This document shows, piece by piece, positions 1-11,178 of a stretch of 64,000 bases of DNA. The notes beneath the pieces were generated by a model. That model did no database searches, had not been told where the DNA came from, and worked only from the letters and a program-made list of their open reading frames with translations. The first letter of the stretch is position 1. Each line of letters opens with the position of its first letter. Made by a program: the position numbers and the translations under genes. The stretch comes from Desulfurellaceae bacterium bin18 (lineage in GTDB: Bacteria > Desulfobacterota > Binatia > Bin18), in NCBI GenBank assembly GCA_002238415.1, contig MPMI01000004.1, positions 115,928-179,927 of the forward strand. The letters run 5' to 3'.

Positions 1-2
1 CT

Positions 3-1793
3 CGTATTGGGAAAACCGAGTTGCTCCTGCGAGATCAACCCCTCCAGGCCAAGCGCTGGTACCAGGTCGAAATCGCCGCAGACCTGAAGGCCGGAATTGT
101 CACCGGAACCCTCACCCCACAGCCCAGCCGTTCGCCTGGCCAGGACGTCTTTGAGCGATTCGAGCCCCGTACCGTAAGCACCCTCATTAGCGCAGAACCA
201 ACGGGGCCGCTCCAATGCTGTTTGTTCGCGGCCTCGTCTGATGGCGATCACTTCGACGGTCGCCTTGCCAGACCCGTGCTGACATTTGATGCGACGACCC
301 TGGAATGGGACTTTTCCAAAGACATGGGGGGGAGGCAGATCGTTGACGTCAGTGGTCATGAACGCCACGGCCTCCTCCACCAGCTTCCCGCGCGGGCGGT
401 CACAGGGCCCGACTGGGACGGCAGCCATCAAGCCTGGACAGCTATGCCCTCACATTATGACGCCATTCATTTTCATAGTGACGATTTGTATGACGCCGGC
501 TGGCCAGCCCTCGCAGAGTTGACTGTACCGGCCAATTTTGCCAGCGGCATCTATGCCTTTCGCCTCCGAACCGCTCAGAGCCAGGATCGGATACCGTTTT
601 TCGTTCGTCCCGCCCGCCAGGCACCAACGGCCGATGTCGCCCTGCTCATGTCTTCCTGCACCTATATCGCCTACGCCAATCACCGGATGCTGTTTGAAGG
701 TGCGGACTTTATCGCCACGCGCTCCCGCCTGCGGCCTGAGCACGAATACCTGCGCCACCATCCCGAAGTTGGTCGATCTACGTACGAGAAACACACGGAT
801 GGCAGTGGCGTCATGTTCAGTTCTCGACGCCGCCCGGTTCTCCAACTCCGGCCTGGAGCGGATGGTTGGAATTTCACACCGGATACGGACATTAACGCCT
901 TCCTCGACCATCTCCAGCTTGGTCACGATATCCTCGCTGACGAAGATGTCCACGCCGAAGGGATTGATGCGCTGGCTCCGTACCGGGTCATTGTGACCGG
1001 AACCCATCCAGAGTATTGGTCAACCCGGATGCTCGACACTCTTGAAGCATGGCTGCGGCGTGGGGGGCGGTTGATGTATCTCGGCGGTAACGGATTTTAT
1101 TGGCGTGTCGCGCTGAGCGATGCCTGGCCTGGGGCAGTCGAATTACGGCGGGCTGAAGACGGTGTGCGCAACTGGCAAACCGAGCCGGGAGAGTCTTACC
1201 ACGCCTTTACCGGTGAGTACGGCGGCTTGTGGCGGCGTTTAGGCCGGGCACCGAATACCCTCGTAGGGGTAGGATTTGCCGCTCAGGGATTTAAACGGGC
1301 CATCGGCTATCAGCGTAGTCCGGAGAGCTATACCTCTCGTGCCGCGTGGATCTTTGAAGGGGTGGCGGATGAAGAGATTGGGACCTCAGGGCTCGGCGGT
1401 GGGGCTGCCGGTCAGGAGGTTGATCGCTATAGCCAAACGCTCGGTTCCCCCGCCCACGCGGTTATCCTCGCTTCCGCAACCGAGTTTGGGCCTGACATGA
1501 CCCGGACCAAAGAAGAGCTCCAGGCATCGACCGTCGTGCCCTCCCCTGATCCGGTTGTCCGGGCGGACCTTGTGTTTTTTGAGACACCGGCCGGCGGGGC
1601 CGTGTTTTCCGTTGGCTCGATTTCATGGTTTGGGGCGCTTGCTCGCAATGGCTATGACAACGATATCGCTCAGATTACGGCCAATGTGGTGCGCCGCTTT
1701 GCCGATCCCCTGCCCTTCGCTCTACCGGAATCCGGGCCGCCTGAGCAGAGAGAAACTCCTGAGCCATTGTCCCAAAAAGGAGGAGGCAGATGA
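3..1793 (+). CDS. N,N-dimethylformamidase large-subunit-like protein (5' partial)
   Basis: The reading frame is open to the left window edge, so the true start lies outside. The visible part of about 596 codons resembles the large (beta) subunit of N,N-dimethylformamidase. It opens with what looks like the end of a laminin-G-like domain (RWYQVEIAADL) and continues into the large C-terminal domain, with features such as HPEYWSTRMLDTLEAWL and GGRLMYLGGNGFYWR. Known family members hydrolyse formamides with iron; the substrate here cannot be told. Its stop overlaps the start of the next gene (ATGA), so the two are probably translated together. The family call is from recognition of sequence style, not a search. 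Confidence 0.72.
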   Translation, partial: RIGKTELLLRDQPLQAKRWYQVEIAADLKAGIVTGTLTPQPSRSPGQDVFERFEPRTVSTLISAEPTGPLQCCLFAASSDGDHFDGRLARPVLTFDATTLEWDFSKDMGGRQIVDVSGHERHGLLHQLPARAVTGPDWDGSHQAWTAMPSHYDAIHFHSDDLYDAGWPALAELTVPANFASGIYAFRLRTAQSQDRIPFFVRPARQAPTADVALLMSSCTYIAYANHRMLFEGADFIATRSRLRPEHEYLRHHPEVGRSTYEKHTDGSGVMFSSRRRPVLQLRPGADGWNFTPDTDINAFLDHLQLGHDILADEDVHAEGIDALAPYRVIVTGTHPEYWSTRMLDTLEAWLRRGGRLMYLGGNGFYWRVALSDAWPGAVELRRAEDGVRNWQTEPGESYHAFTGEYGGLWRRLGRAPNTLVGVGFAAQGFKRAIGYQRSPESYTSRAAWIFEGVADEEIGTSGLGGGAAGQEVDRYSQTLGSPAHAVILASATEFGPDMTRTKEELQASTVVPSPDPVVRADLVFFETPAGGAVFSVGSISWFGALARNGYDNDIAQITANVVRRFADPLPFALPESGPPEQRETPEPLSQKGGGR

Positions 1794-3856
1794 GCACGTC
1801 GGCACAGCAATCACAAAGTTCCGATCTGTCACGCGTGTGGGAGCCGCTGAAGCTCGGCAATCTCACGCTACGGAATCGGATTCTGCAACCCGCCCATAGC
1901 TCGCAGCACGGTGACCCACGCGACCATGTTTTCTCTGACCGACAGATCGCGTACTTTCGCGAGCGCGCCAAAGGTGGTGTTGCGCTGTGCATTACCGAAA
2001 CCGTTGCGGCCGCCCGGAGCGCGCTGGGTTCGTTTTTCCATATCGTTGATGTCTGGAGCGAGAGTTGTATTCCGTCCATGAGCAAGCTGGCCGACGCCGT
2101 GCATCAGCATGACGCCAGCATCTTTGTCCAGCTCGCCTCTATGGGCGTCCACGACCGCGGCCGAATGTTCATCGACCGCAACAAACCCATCTGGGGTGCG
2201 TCGCGTATCCCCTCGGTCGTCCACAATGAAATTCCCCTGGTGATGGGGCCTGACGAGATCGCGGAATTAACGCGCGACTTTGGACAGTCGGCGGCAAACG
2301 TCAAGCGCGCCGGGCTCGATGGGGTCGAGTTGCACGGGGCGCATAGTTACGGCCTGGGCCAGTTTATGAGCCCGACCTATAATAAGCGCGACGACGCGTA
2401 CGGCGGGACACCGGCCAAGCGCTGTCAACTGCTCATCGAATGCGCAGAGCAAGTGCGTAAGCGGGTTGGGGCTGATTTTGTGGTGGGGGTCCGGCTGTCG
2501 TGGGACGAATTCCTTGGCTCCGAGGGTGGGATTACTCCGGAGCAGGCAGAAGAACAGGTCGAGGTGCTGGCGGCGACCGGCTTGTTTGACTTCTTCAACA
2601 TCTCGGCTGGTGGCTATCACACCCTCCATCTGGCGCTGCCCAGCATGGAAGGGGACGAGCCGGATGGCTGGCTTGCGCCGTTCAGTAAACGCGCCAAAGA
2701 AATCGTTGGCGACCGTGGCAAGGTCTTTGTTGTGGGGAAGGTCCGTGACCTCCGGACGGCTGAGGCCATATTGGAAAGCGGCGCGGCAGACATGGTCGCG
2801 ATGGCCAGACAGCTTCTGACAGACCCCTTTACCGTAAAAAAGACGCGCGAAGGCCGCGAACACGAAATCATCCGCTGCAACCGGTGTAATGAGTGCGGGG
2901 CGCGGCTTTTTGAGCACCGCGAACTCGTCTGCACCCTGAATCCGGTCAGCGGCAGAGAAGCCTACTGGGGAGAGGGCTCACTGCAGAGCGTCCCGGAGGC
3001 GGACCAAAAGCATATTGTGGTCATCGGTGGCGGGCCCGCTGGGATGAAAGCCGCCGCGGTTGCGGCCAAGCGCGGTCACGCAGTCACCTTGCTTGAACGC
3101 ACGGACCAGTTAGGCGGCCATTTGCGCGTGCTTGAACAACTGCCAGGAATGGCAGACTGGTCGATTGCGATCGACAACCTGGAGCGAGAGGTCGAGAATG
3201 CGAGAGTCGATGTCCGGTGCGGCATTGATGTCACACCGCAATCACTGCGGAATATCGAGGCATCGAGCGTTGTTGTTGCAACCGGCGCCTCTTACGAATG
3301 CACTGGTGAGAGCCTCTATCGTCCTGAGCGCCAAGCCATTCCCGGAACTGATCTCCCCCACGTGCTTGATGTTGGCACGGCAACCAAGCGAGCCCTCGAA
3401 GACACCCAGGCACTCGGCTCGCGCGTGCTCATCCTGGATGAGACGGGCGGCCATTTACCTTTTGCCCTGGCCCAGGTGCTGGCCAAAGCAGGGGTGGAGG
3501 TCGAAATCCTCAGCCCGCGCATGTTTGCCGGCGAACGCCTCTTTCGCAACCTGGATATCATGTATATCTTTCCGAGGCTGAAGCAGCTGGGCGTACGGAT
3601 TACCCAGCAATATTTTGTCGAAGCGATCCGTCCTGGCGAAGTCGACGTGTATGATATCTGGGTCGGGCCGGAAGTACTGGAAACCCGAGAGCGGATCGAT
3701 AGCGTGGTGATGTCGATTCTTCGCGCGCCCAACGATGCACTCTATGTTGCGGCCAAAGATTCTTTCCCGGAAGTCGTCAGAATCGGCGATGTAGCTGCCC
3801 CGCGAGATGTGACGGCTGCCATTTTTGATGGCGAGCAATGTGGTCGTGAACTGTAG
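1790..3856 (+). CDS. NADH:flavin oxidoreductase, TMADH / 2,4-dienoyl-CoA reductase family
   Basis: This 688-aa protein has the three-part layout of trimethylamine dehydrogenase and FadH-type dienoyl-CoA reductases. Residues 1 to about 350 form an old-yellow-enzyme FMN barrel with the active-site stretch HGAHSYGLGQFMSP. A 4Fe-4S cluster motif follows at about C363, C366, C369 and C381 (CNRCNECG, then C after 11 residues). The C-terminal half has Rossmann NAD/FAD folds starting at GGGPAGMKAA near residue 412. It overlaps the preceding formamidase-like gene by four bases and has AGGAGG upstream. Electron transfer through FMN, FeS and FAD is established for the family; the substrate (an amine or an enoyl compound) is unknown. 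Confidence 0.85.
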   Translation: MSTSAQQSQSSDLSRVWEPLKLGNLTLRNRILQPAHSSQHGDPRDHVFSDRQIAYFRERAKGGVALCITETVAAARSALGSFFHIVDVWSESCIPSMSKLADAVHQHDASIFVQLASMGVHDRGRMFIDRNKPIWGASRIPSVVHNEIPLVMGPDEIAELTRDFGQSAANVKRAGLDGVELHGAHSYGLGQFMSPTYNKRDDAYGGTPAKRCQLLIECAEQVRKRVGADFVVGVRLSWDEFLGSEGGITPEQAEEQVEVLAATGLFDFFNISAGGYHTLHLALPSMEGDEPDGWLAPFSKRAKEIVGDRGKVFVVGKVRDLRTAEAILESGAADMVAMARQLLTDPFTVKKTREGREHEIIRCNRCNECGARLFEHRELVCTLNPVSGREAYWGEGSLQSVPEADQKHIVVIGGGPAGMKAAAVAAKRGHAVTLLERTDQLGGHLRVLEQLPGMADWSIAIDNLEREVENARVDVRCGIDVTPQSLRNIEASSVVVATGASYECTGESLYRPERQAIPGTDLPHVLDVGTATKRALEDTQALGSRVLILDETGGHLPFALAQVLAKAGVEVEILSPRMFAGERLFRNLDIMYIFPRLKQLGVRITQQYFVEAIRPGEVDVYDIWVGPEVLETRERIDSVVMSILRAPNDALYVAAKDSFPEVVRIGDVAAPRDVTAAIFDGEQCGREL

Positions 3857-3966
3857 GTTGCCGGAACGGAAGAGTTCGACGGCAGGCCCGACGCGAAGCG
3901 AACGTGTTTAGCCAAGAAGCCCCCTACCCCCCCCAGCCCAGATCAGGAGTGAAGAAAGGTTACGCT

Positions 3967-6057
<2,091 letters not shown>

Positions 6058-6061
6058 AAAA

Positions 6062-6081
6062 GGGCGACGCTTGCGTCGCCC
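6062..6081. terminator. perfect 9-bp inverted repeat between convergent genes
   Basis: GGGCGACGC and GCGTCGCCC are separated by two bases, 4 nt after the stop of the beta-oxidation gene and just beyond the stop of the convergent small gene. It is flanked by AAAA on the left but has no T-run on the right. It may be a bidirectional terminator or a REP-like palindrome. Confidence 0.45.
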
Positions 6082-6282
6082 CTACCTCGCCGGGGAATCC
6101 TTCTTTTTCGACGCGGGCCAGAGCATCACGATCCAGTAGCACACAACGCCGAGCCCCACCGTTGCCCCAAGCGGCAGGCCCAACTCCGCCGGTCCGAAGC
6201 CTCTATGGGCATGAGCCCAAGACGGCATCAGACACGGAAGTAAAAGCGCCCACGCGATCAATGCTAGTGTTATGCTGTGCAT
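6082..6282 (-). CDS. small membrane protein with signal peptide
   Basis: This 66-aa ORF has a strong SD (GGGGAGG, 5 nt before the ATG). The first 25 residues look like a signal peptide ending in AHA. A second hydrophobic helix (LGLPLGATVGLGVVCYWIV) follows, then a charged tail with KKK. It is convergent with the beta-oxidation gene. I recognise no family. The ribosome binding site and the leader structure support a real gene. Confidence 0.6.
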   Translation of the reverse strand: MHSITLALIAWALLLPCLMPSWAHAHRGFGPAELGLPLGATVGLGVVCYWIVMLWPASKKKDSPAR

Positions 6283-6394
6283 ATCATCCTCCCCGCACCC
6301 AGTTCTCTCTTCATAGCCGTGGCTCGCATTGGGCGCTTCATGGTATTGGAGAATCGTTCATGGCTACATAACCTGGCAAGGAGCGGGGGGAGTA

Positions 6395-7684
6395 ATGGAT
6401 CAAGACCAGTTCAACCAGGCCCTGATCGAATTCTTAGCATCATCGCCAACTCCGTTCCACGCGGTCGCCCAAATGGCCGCGCGGCTGTCGGACGCGGGCT
6501 TTGAGCGCCTGGACGAATCCGAGGCATGGCAGCTCGTACCAGGGGGTCGCTATTGGCTCAGCCGCAATGACTCGGCCCTTATTGCCTGGAGGATGCCGAC
6601 GCGCTGTGCCTTGTCCGAGAGTGGCTTTCGCATGGTCGGCGCCCACACGGATTCCCCATGTCTGAAGGTCAAGCCTCAGCCCGAATTACATCGCCACGGC
6701 TATCTGCAACTCGGAGTCGAGGTCTATGGCGGCGCGTTGCTCAATCCCTGGTTCGATCGTGATTTATCGATTGCCGGGCGGGTCAGTTATCTGAGTCAGC
6801 GAAACGAGGTGGCCCACGCGCTGCTCGATTTCGCCCAAGCGATGGCCGTTATTCCCAGCCTGGCCATCCATCTCGACCGGGAGGCAAATAAGAGCCGCTC
6901 CATCAACGCCCAGACCTATCTGCCGCCCGTTGTCGGCCAGACTGACGAAAAGCCGGATTTCAAAGCGCTCTTGCAGGAACGGCTTGTGGCAGACGGCGTC
7001 ACCGACGTGCGTCAGGTGCTGGACTACGAACTGTTTTTCTATGACACCCAGCCGCCGCAGCTTGTCGGCCTGGCAAACGAGTTCATCACCTCGGCCCGCC
7101 TGGACAACTTATTGAGCTGTTTTGTCGGCCTCCAGGCCCTCACGACGAGCGCTAGCGAACATGGCGCGCTGCTGGTGTGTAACGATCACGAAGAGGTTGG
7201 CAGCACGTCGGCGTCCGGTGCGTGTGGACCCATGCTGAAACACATGCTGGAACGCGTCATGCCGGACGCGGAAGAGCACGGACGCGCCCTGGCCCGCTCC
7301 ATGCTGATCTCGACCGATAATGCCCACGGCGTGCATCCGAACTTTTCCGACCGGCACGACGACAACCACGGCCCCCGCCTGAATCACGGCGTGGTCATCA
7401 AACTCAATGCCAACCAACGCTATGCGAGCAACAGCGAAACCAGCGCCATCCTGCACAAACTGGCCGCGGACAGGGACGTACCGGTCCAGGCATTTGTCGT
7501 ACGGAGCGACATGGCCTGTGGCAGCACCATCGGACCACTGACCGCGGCTGAGATTGGGGTGCGCACCATAGATGTCGGCGTCCCGCAGTGGGCGATGCAT
7601 TCTATTCGGGAGGTCGCGGGGACCGCCGACGCGTTTCATCTGCACCGGATATTGCAGCGCTTCTTCGATACGGAGCGGGTCTGA
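6395..7684 (+). CDS. apeB: M18 family aspartyl aminopeptidase
   Basis: This 429-aa protein matches the length and motifs of M18 zinc aminopeptidases, which remove N-terminal acidic residues in the cytoplasm. Visible motifs are VGAHTDSPCLKVKP near residue 82 (zinc His and Asp), the metal and base site CNDHEEVGSTSASG, and DNAHGVHPNFSDRHD. The C-terminal metal site MHSIREVAGTAD is also present. The ATG at 6395 follows GGGGGAGT. The in-frame upstream extension to 6329 lacks homology. It is a single gene with no operon partner. The family assignment is firm; the gene symbol is by family analogy. Confidence 0.92.
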   Translation: MDQDQFNQALIEFLASSPTPFHAVAQMAARLSDAGFERLDESEAWQLVPGGRYWLSRNDSALIAWRMPTRCALSESGFRMVGAHTDSPCLKVKPQPELHRHGYLQLGVEVYGGALLNPWFDRDLSIAGRVSYLSQRNEVAHALLDFAQAMAVIPSLAIHLDREANKSRSINAQTYLPPVVGQTDEKPDFKALLQERLVADGVTDVRQVLDYELFFYDTQPPQLVGLANEFITSARLDNLLSCFVGLQALTTSASEHGALLVCNDHEEVGSTSASGACGPMLKHMLERVMPDAEEHGRALARSMLISTDNAHGVHPNFSDRHDDNHGPRLNHGVVIKLNANQRYASNSETSAILHKLAADRDVPVQAFVVRSDMACGSTIGPLTAAEIGVRTIDVGVPQWAMHSIREVAGTADAFHLHRILQRFFDTERV

Positions 7685-7763
7685 ACCTGGAGACATTTTT
7701 ACTTGACCATGTCCCCATGACCATAGTAACGTTTTGAATCCCGAAAAGAACCTGAGGACATAT

Positions 7764-8000
7764 ATGGCGGAAACAGAAAAAAACATCTCTGCCTCGTATT
7801 TCAAAGCACATTGTCTGGCGATTCTTGACGAGGTTGCGGAGACGGGCCTGCCGCTGATTGTGACCAAACGAGGGAAACCGCTCGCGAAACTTGTTCCGCT
7901 CGATTCCGTTGAGCCGCCAGACCTGCTTGGCAGTGTGCGCTATCGGCGCGAGGCAGACCTCCTCTCTCCGGTTGAAGAGTCCTGGGAAGTCGATTCGTGA
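7764..8000 (+). CDS. Phd/YefM-type antitoxin
   Basis: This 78-aa antitoxin starts with the Phd/YefM-like pattern in which a DNA-binding N-terminus is followed by LPLIVTKRGKPLAKLVPL. Its C-terminal acidic tail would wrap the partner toxin. It has GAGG upstream of the ATG and overlaps the PIN toxin gene by GTGA. Phd-type antitoxins usually repress their own promoter, and the pair is complete here. Confidence 0.85.
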   Translation: MAETEKNISASYFKAHCLAILDEVAETGLPLIVTKRGKPLAKLVPLDSVEPPDLLGSVRYRREADLLSPVEESWEVDS

Positions 8001-8386
8001 TCGTCCTCGATACCCACGCCTGGATATGGTGGGTGAGCGATCCGGCGAAACTGTCGCACAAAGCCCAGGCCGCTCTTCACTATGCAACGACCATAGGCAT
8101 CTGCCCGATTGGTTGCTGGGAGATTGCAACAAAAGTGGCACAGGGCAAGTTGACGCTTGACCGAGAAATCCGGGTCTGGATGCGACAAGCCTTGGCACGT
8201 CCAGGCGTTACGCTAATACCAATCTCTCCCGATATTGCCATTACTGCTGGGCAACTGGGTCAACAGGGATTCCACGGGGACCCGGCTGATCGGCTCATTG
8301 TATCCAGCGCGATTCAGCACGGTGCTGAACTCATCACAAAGGACAGAAACATCCGAACGTTTCCGCTTGTCCGGACTGTCTGGTGA
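7997..8386 (+). CDS. PIN-domain toxin (VapC-like)
   Basis: This 129-aa PIN ribonuclease has the acidic residues expected for metal binding: D5 in VLDTHAW, E in GCWEIATKV, D in GDPADRLIV and a late D in ITKDRNI. The GTG start overlaps the antitoxin stop. The product would cleave RNA when released from the antitoxin encoded just upstream. DPADRLI is typical of the subgroup paired with Phd-type antitoxins. Confidence 0.88.
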   Translation: MIVLDTHAWIWWVSDPAKLSHKAQAALHYATTIGICPIGCWEIATKVAQGKLTLDREIRVWMRQALARPGVTLIPISPDIAITAGQLGQQGFHGDPADRLIVSSAIQHGAELITKDRNIRTFPLVRTVW

Positions 8387-8418
8387 TCCCTCACAAACGG
8401 ACTCGGGTCGCCACTCGC

Positions 8419-9912
8419 CTACCCCGTCAACTCGGGAACGTGGACGGACGGTGTGCGGTGCCGGGTGAGCTGTTCATACGCGTAGGCCAACGAAAGGAGC
8501 TCGGCTTCACGATACGGGAAGCCGACGATCTCCAGACCCACGGGCAGACCGTTGGGTGTAAAGCCCGCCGGCACGCTCACGGCGGGCATCCAGGTCTGGG
8601 CGGCGATGAGCGTATTGGTCGGGAAATCCAACAGAGGCCATTTACCCGCATCAAGCTCCGCCCTCGACGGCGAGGGCACTTGCGTGGTGGGAAAGACGAG
8701 CGCTGTTGCCCCGACCTTTGCCATCTCGTTGATCACGACCCGCTGGAACTGTTCGCGCGCGGTGTAGCGCTGATAGTACTCAGGGTCGGAGTAGGGGTCT
8801 TCGGGGCCTTCGACCAGGGCATCAATGAGGTCGCATTTGGGGTGGTATTTTTTAGCATCGACGATGTCTTTCAGCGCTTTCATCGGTAGTTGAGGGCGGG
8901 CTGCCAAAAAGCCGTCGATATCGTGGCGCGAATGCGTGACGTACATCGAAGATAATTCGATATAGTGCTGTAGATCGGGGATCGCTATATCAACTGGAGT
9001 TGCGCCGGCAGTGACCATCGCTGCCAGTGCCGCTTCGATGACCGCATTGACCTCGGCGGCCTGCGGGTCGGAAGCATCCCCAAATACCTGGCGTACCACA
9101 CCGATCCGGGCACTCGAGAGGGCTGCCTTATCAAGTCGTTCCGCATATTTGACTTCGCCCGCAATAGCAGCCGTCGCCGTGTATGGGTCGGCTGGATCAA
9201 ATCCAACCAATACTTCAAGCATTTTTGCCGTATCCGTCACTGTACGACACATGGGTCCGGCAGAGTCCTGGAAGACTACAAGTGGTGACATGCCCGCCCG
9301 GCTGATGAGGCCGGGCGTGACCTTGAGGCCGACCAGATTATCGAACGAAGACGGCAAACGGATCGAACCGCCCGTGTCCTCACCTAACCCAATAGCACCC
9401 AGGTTGGCCGCTACCGCAGCACCGGTACCGCCGCTGGAGCCGCCTGGATCGTGGGCCAGATCATATGGGTTCCTGGTTGTGCCGGACTTGGACGAGTAGC
9501 CGAACCAGGAGGTAGCAAAATCCGGCATGGCGGTCTTGGCCAGAATGATCGCTCCGGCTGCATGGAGCTTGGCTATAGCGGTAGCATCTTTGGTGGGAAT
9601 ATAACCGTCCAGGGCTATGGAGCCAAAGCAGGTCATAATCCCGGCCGTTTCCGCCTGATCCTTCACGACAACGGGAATACCGTGCAATGGGCCTGACAGC
9701 TGGCCGGATGTTGCGAGCTGAGCATCAAGCCGGGCGGCCTCGTCCCGAGCGTGTGGATTCACGGTTACGATAGAATTAATCGTCGGACCGCTCCGGTCGT
9801 ATGCCTCAATTCGGGCAAGATAGCCGCTTACAAGATCGACACAGGTTGTTTCACCGGCGCGTAGGGCGGTGTGAATTTTTGAGATAGTAGTTTCTTCCAG
9901 CTTGAATGACAT
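8419..9912 (-). CDS. amidase signature family amidohydrolase
   Basis: This 497-aa enzyme belongs to the amidase signature family, which hydrolyses amides with a Ser-cisSer-Lys triad. The Lys is about K84 (PVVVKDQAET), the cis-Ser lies in PGGSSGGTGAA near 160 and the nucleophile is about S183 in GEDTGGSIRLPSS. The start at 9912 is set by GGAGG six bases upstream; the longer frame to 9990 lacks an SD. It stands alone on the minus strand. The substrate is unknown; GatA is unlikely because no gatB or gatC is nearby. Confidence 0.92.
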   Translation of the reverse strand: MSFKLEETTISKIHTALRAGETTCVDLVSGYLARIEAYDRSGPTINSIVTVNPHARDEAARLDAQLATSGQLSGPLHGIPVVVKDQAETAGIMTCFGSIALDGYIPTKDATAIAKLHAAGAIILAKTAMPDFATSWFGYSSKSGTTRNPYDLAHDPGGSSGGTGAAVAANLGAIGLGEDTGGSIRLPSSFDNLVGLKVTPGLISRAGMSPLVVFQDSAGPMCRTVTDTAKMLEVLVGFDPADPYTATAAIAGEVKYAERLDKAALSSARIGVVRQVFGDASDPQAAEVNAVIEAALAAMVTAGATPVDIAIPDLQHYIELSSMYVTHSRHDIDGFLAARPQLPMKALKDIVDAKKYHPKCDLIDALVEGPEDPYSDPEYYQRYTAREQFQRVVINEMAKVGATALVFPTTQVPSPSRAELDAGKWPLLDFPTNTLIAAQTWMPAVSVPAGFTPNGLPVGLEIVGFPYREAELLSLAYAYEQLTRHRTPSVHVPELTG

Positions 9913-10032
9913 GTGATTCCTCCGGTCTTTTCGTGTCGTGGCAGGTGTATTGTATGCCACGCCAGCGTACTCGCCCATCATGGCACGCACTCTCGCACGC
10001 TTCTACATGTGGAAGAGAATTTCCAGTGAAGG

Positions 10033-11166
10033 TCACCCCAGCTTGGGCTTGGTGACCTTCACCGCGGCCCACAACGCGACCAGGAAAAAGATCGTCAGAA
10101 AAACGAAATCCTGCGCGACGGCGGCAAAGTCGGCCCCTTTCAGAATAATGGAGCGTAGAGCATGGGCGAAATAGCGGGCGGGCAGGCAGTGGGACAGGAA
10201 GCTGACGAAGGGGGGATAATTTTCGGTCGGGACAAGAATGCCGGTGATAATCACCGAAGGAAACATCACAAAGAAGCTCAGAAAAATCGCCTGCTGCTGA
10301 TTATCGGCCCACGCCGAGCAAAAAATGCCAAAGGCGAGCGTCGCCAGCATAAACACCAACGCAACGGCAAACAGCAGCAGCAGACTGCCCTGCACGCTAA
10401 TACCGAAGCTGAGATAGCTGCCGGTCAGCATAATACACAAGCCGAGATAGCCCACGCCCACATACGGCACCATCTTGCCGACCATAATCTCGGTGAGCGA
10501 CAGCGGCGTAGACAAAAGCTGTTCAAAGGTGCCGCGTTCGCGTTCGCGGACAAGCGAAATCGCCGCGATCATAAAGAGAATCTGAGTCAGCATATTAGCC
10601 GGCATGGCGGACAAGAATCCGTAGCGATCCTGAATCCCGGGGTTGTACCAGTAGCGTTTTTCTATAGAGATAGCGGCGTTCGTCACGCGCCGTTCGGTGC
10701 GGTCGCGGGTGGGAAGTTGGCTGAGAGAAAACGCACTGGCCGCCTGGTTGATATAATTTGTCAGTCGCAGGGCGCTGGTGGGCTTGGCGCCATTAATCAG
10801 GACCTGGATGGGAGCGGGCTCACCACGCTGGAGTTTGTCGTCAAAATTCCAGGGAACCACAACGCCGACCATACCGTCCTGACGACGCAGGAAGTCTACG
10901 ACCGCGTCCTCGCTTGAGGCGAGCGCCGGTGGCTGGAGAGCCGTCATGGAAGACAAATCACGAATGAGCCGACGCGAGATGGCTGACTGCGACTGGTCGT
11001 ACACGATCCAAGGCGCATAATTGACGTCGTTGGTAATCGCCAAACCAAACAGGATGAGATACAGCACCGGCTGGGCCAGAATGGCGGCCAGCAGCGCATG
11101 ATCGTGCAACATGGTCCGTCCCTCTTTGCGAACCATGGCCAAGACATTGCGAAGACGGAAACGCAT
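10033..11166 (-). CDS. ABC-2 type exporter permease (YbhR-like)
   Basis: This 377-aa membrane protein is an ABC-2 permease. It has one N-terminal helix (LLAAILAQPVLYLILFGLAI), a large extracytoplasmic loop and about five C-terminal helices. The family motif RERERGTFEQLLSTPLS is present. It is the last gene of a five-gene exporter operon (membrane fusion protein, two ATPases, two permeases). The ATG at 11166 is preferred to the TTG three codons upstream. Confidence 0.9.
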   Translation of the reverse strand: MRFRLRNVLAMVRKEGRTMLHDHALLAAILAQPVLYLILFGLAITNDVNYAPWIVYDQSQSAISRRLIRDLSSMTALQPPALASSEDAVVDFLRRQDGMVGVVVPWNFDDKLQRGEPAPIQVLINGAKPTSALRLTNYINQAASAFSLSQLPTRDRTERRVTNAAISIEKRYWYNPGIQDRYGFLSAMPANMLTQILFMIAAISLVRERERGTFEQLLSTPLSLTEIMVGKMVPYVGVGYLGLCIMLTGSYLSFGISVQGSLLLLFAVALVFMLATLAFGIFCSAWADNQQQAIFLSFFVMFPSVIITGILVPTENYPPFVSFLSHCLPARYFAHALRSIILKGADFAAVAQDFVFLTIFFLVALWAAVKVTKPKLG

Positions 11167-11178
11167 GCTCCTCAATCC

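Noticed and set aside
10162..10917. 251-residue plus-strand ORF opposite the permease gene
   Set aside because: Antisense shadow of a clear ABC permease; composition is Gln/His/Arg-rich and has no motif.
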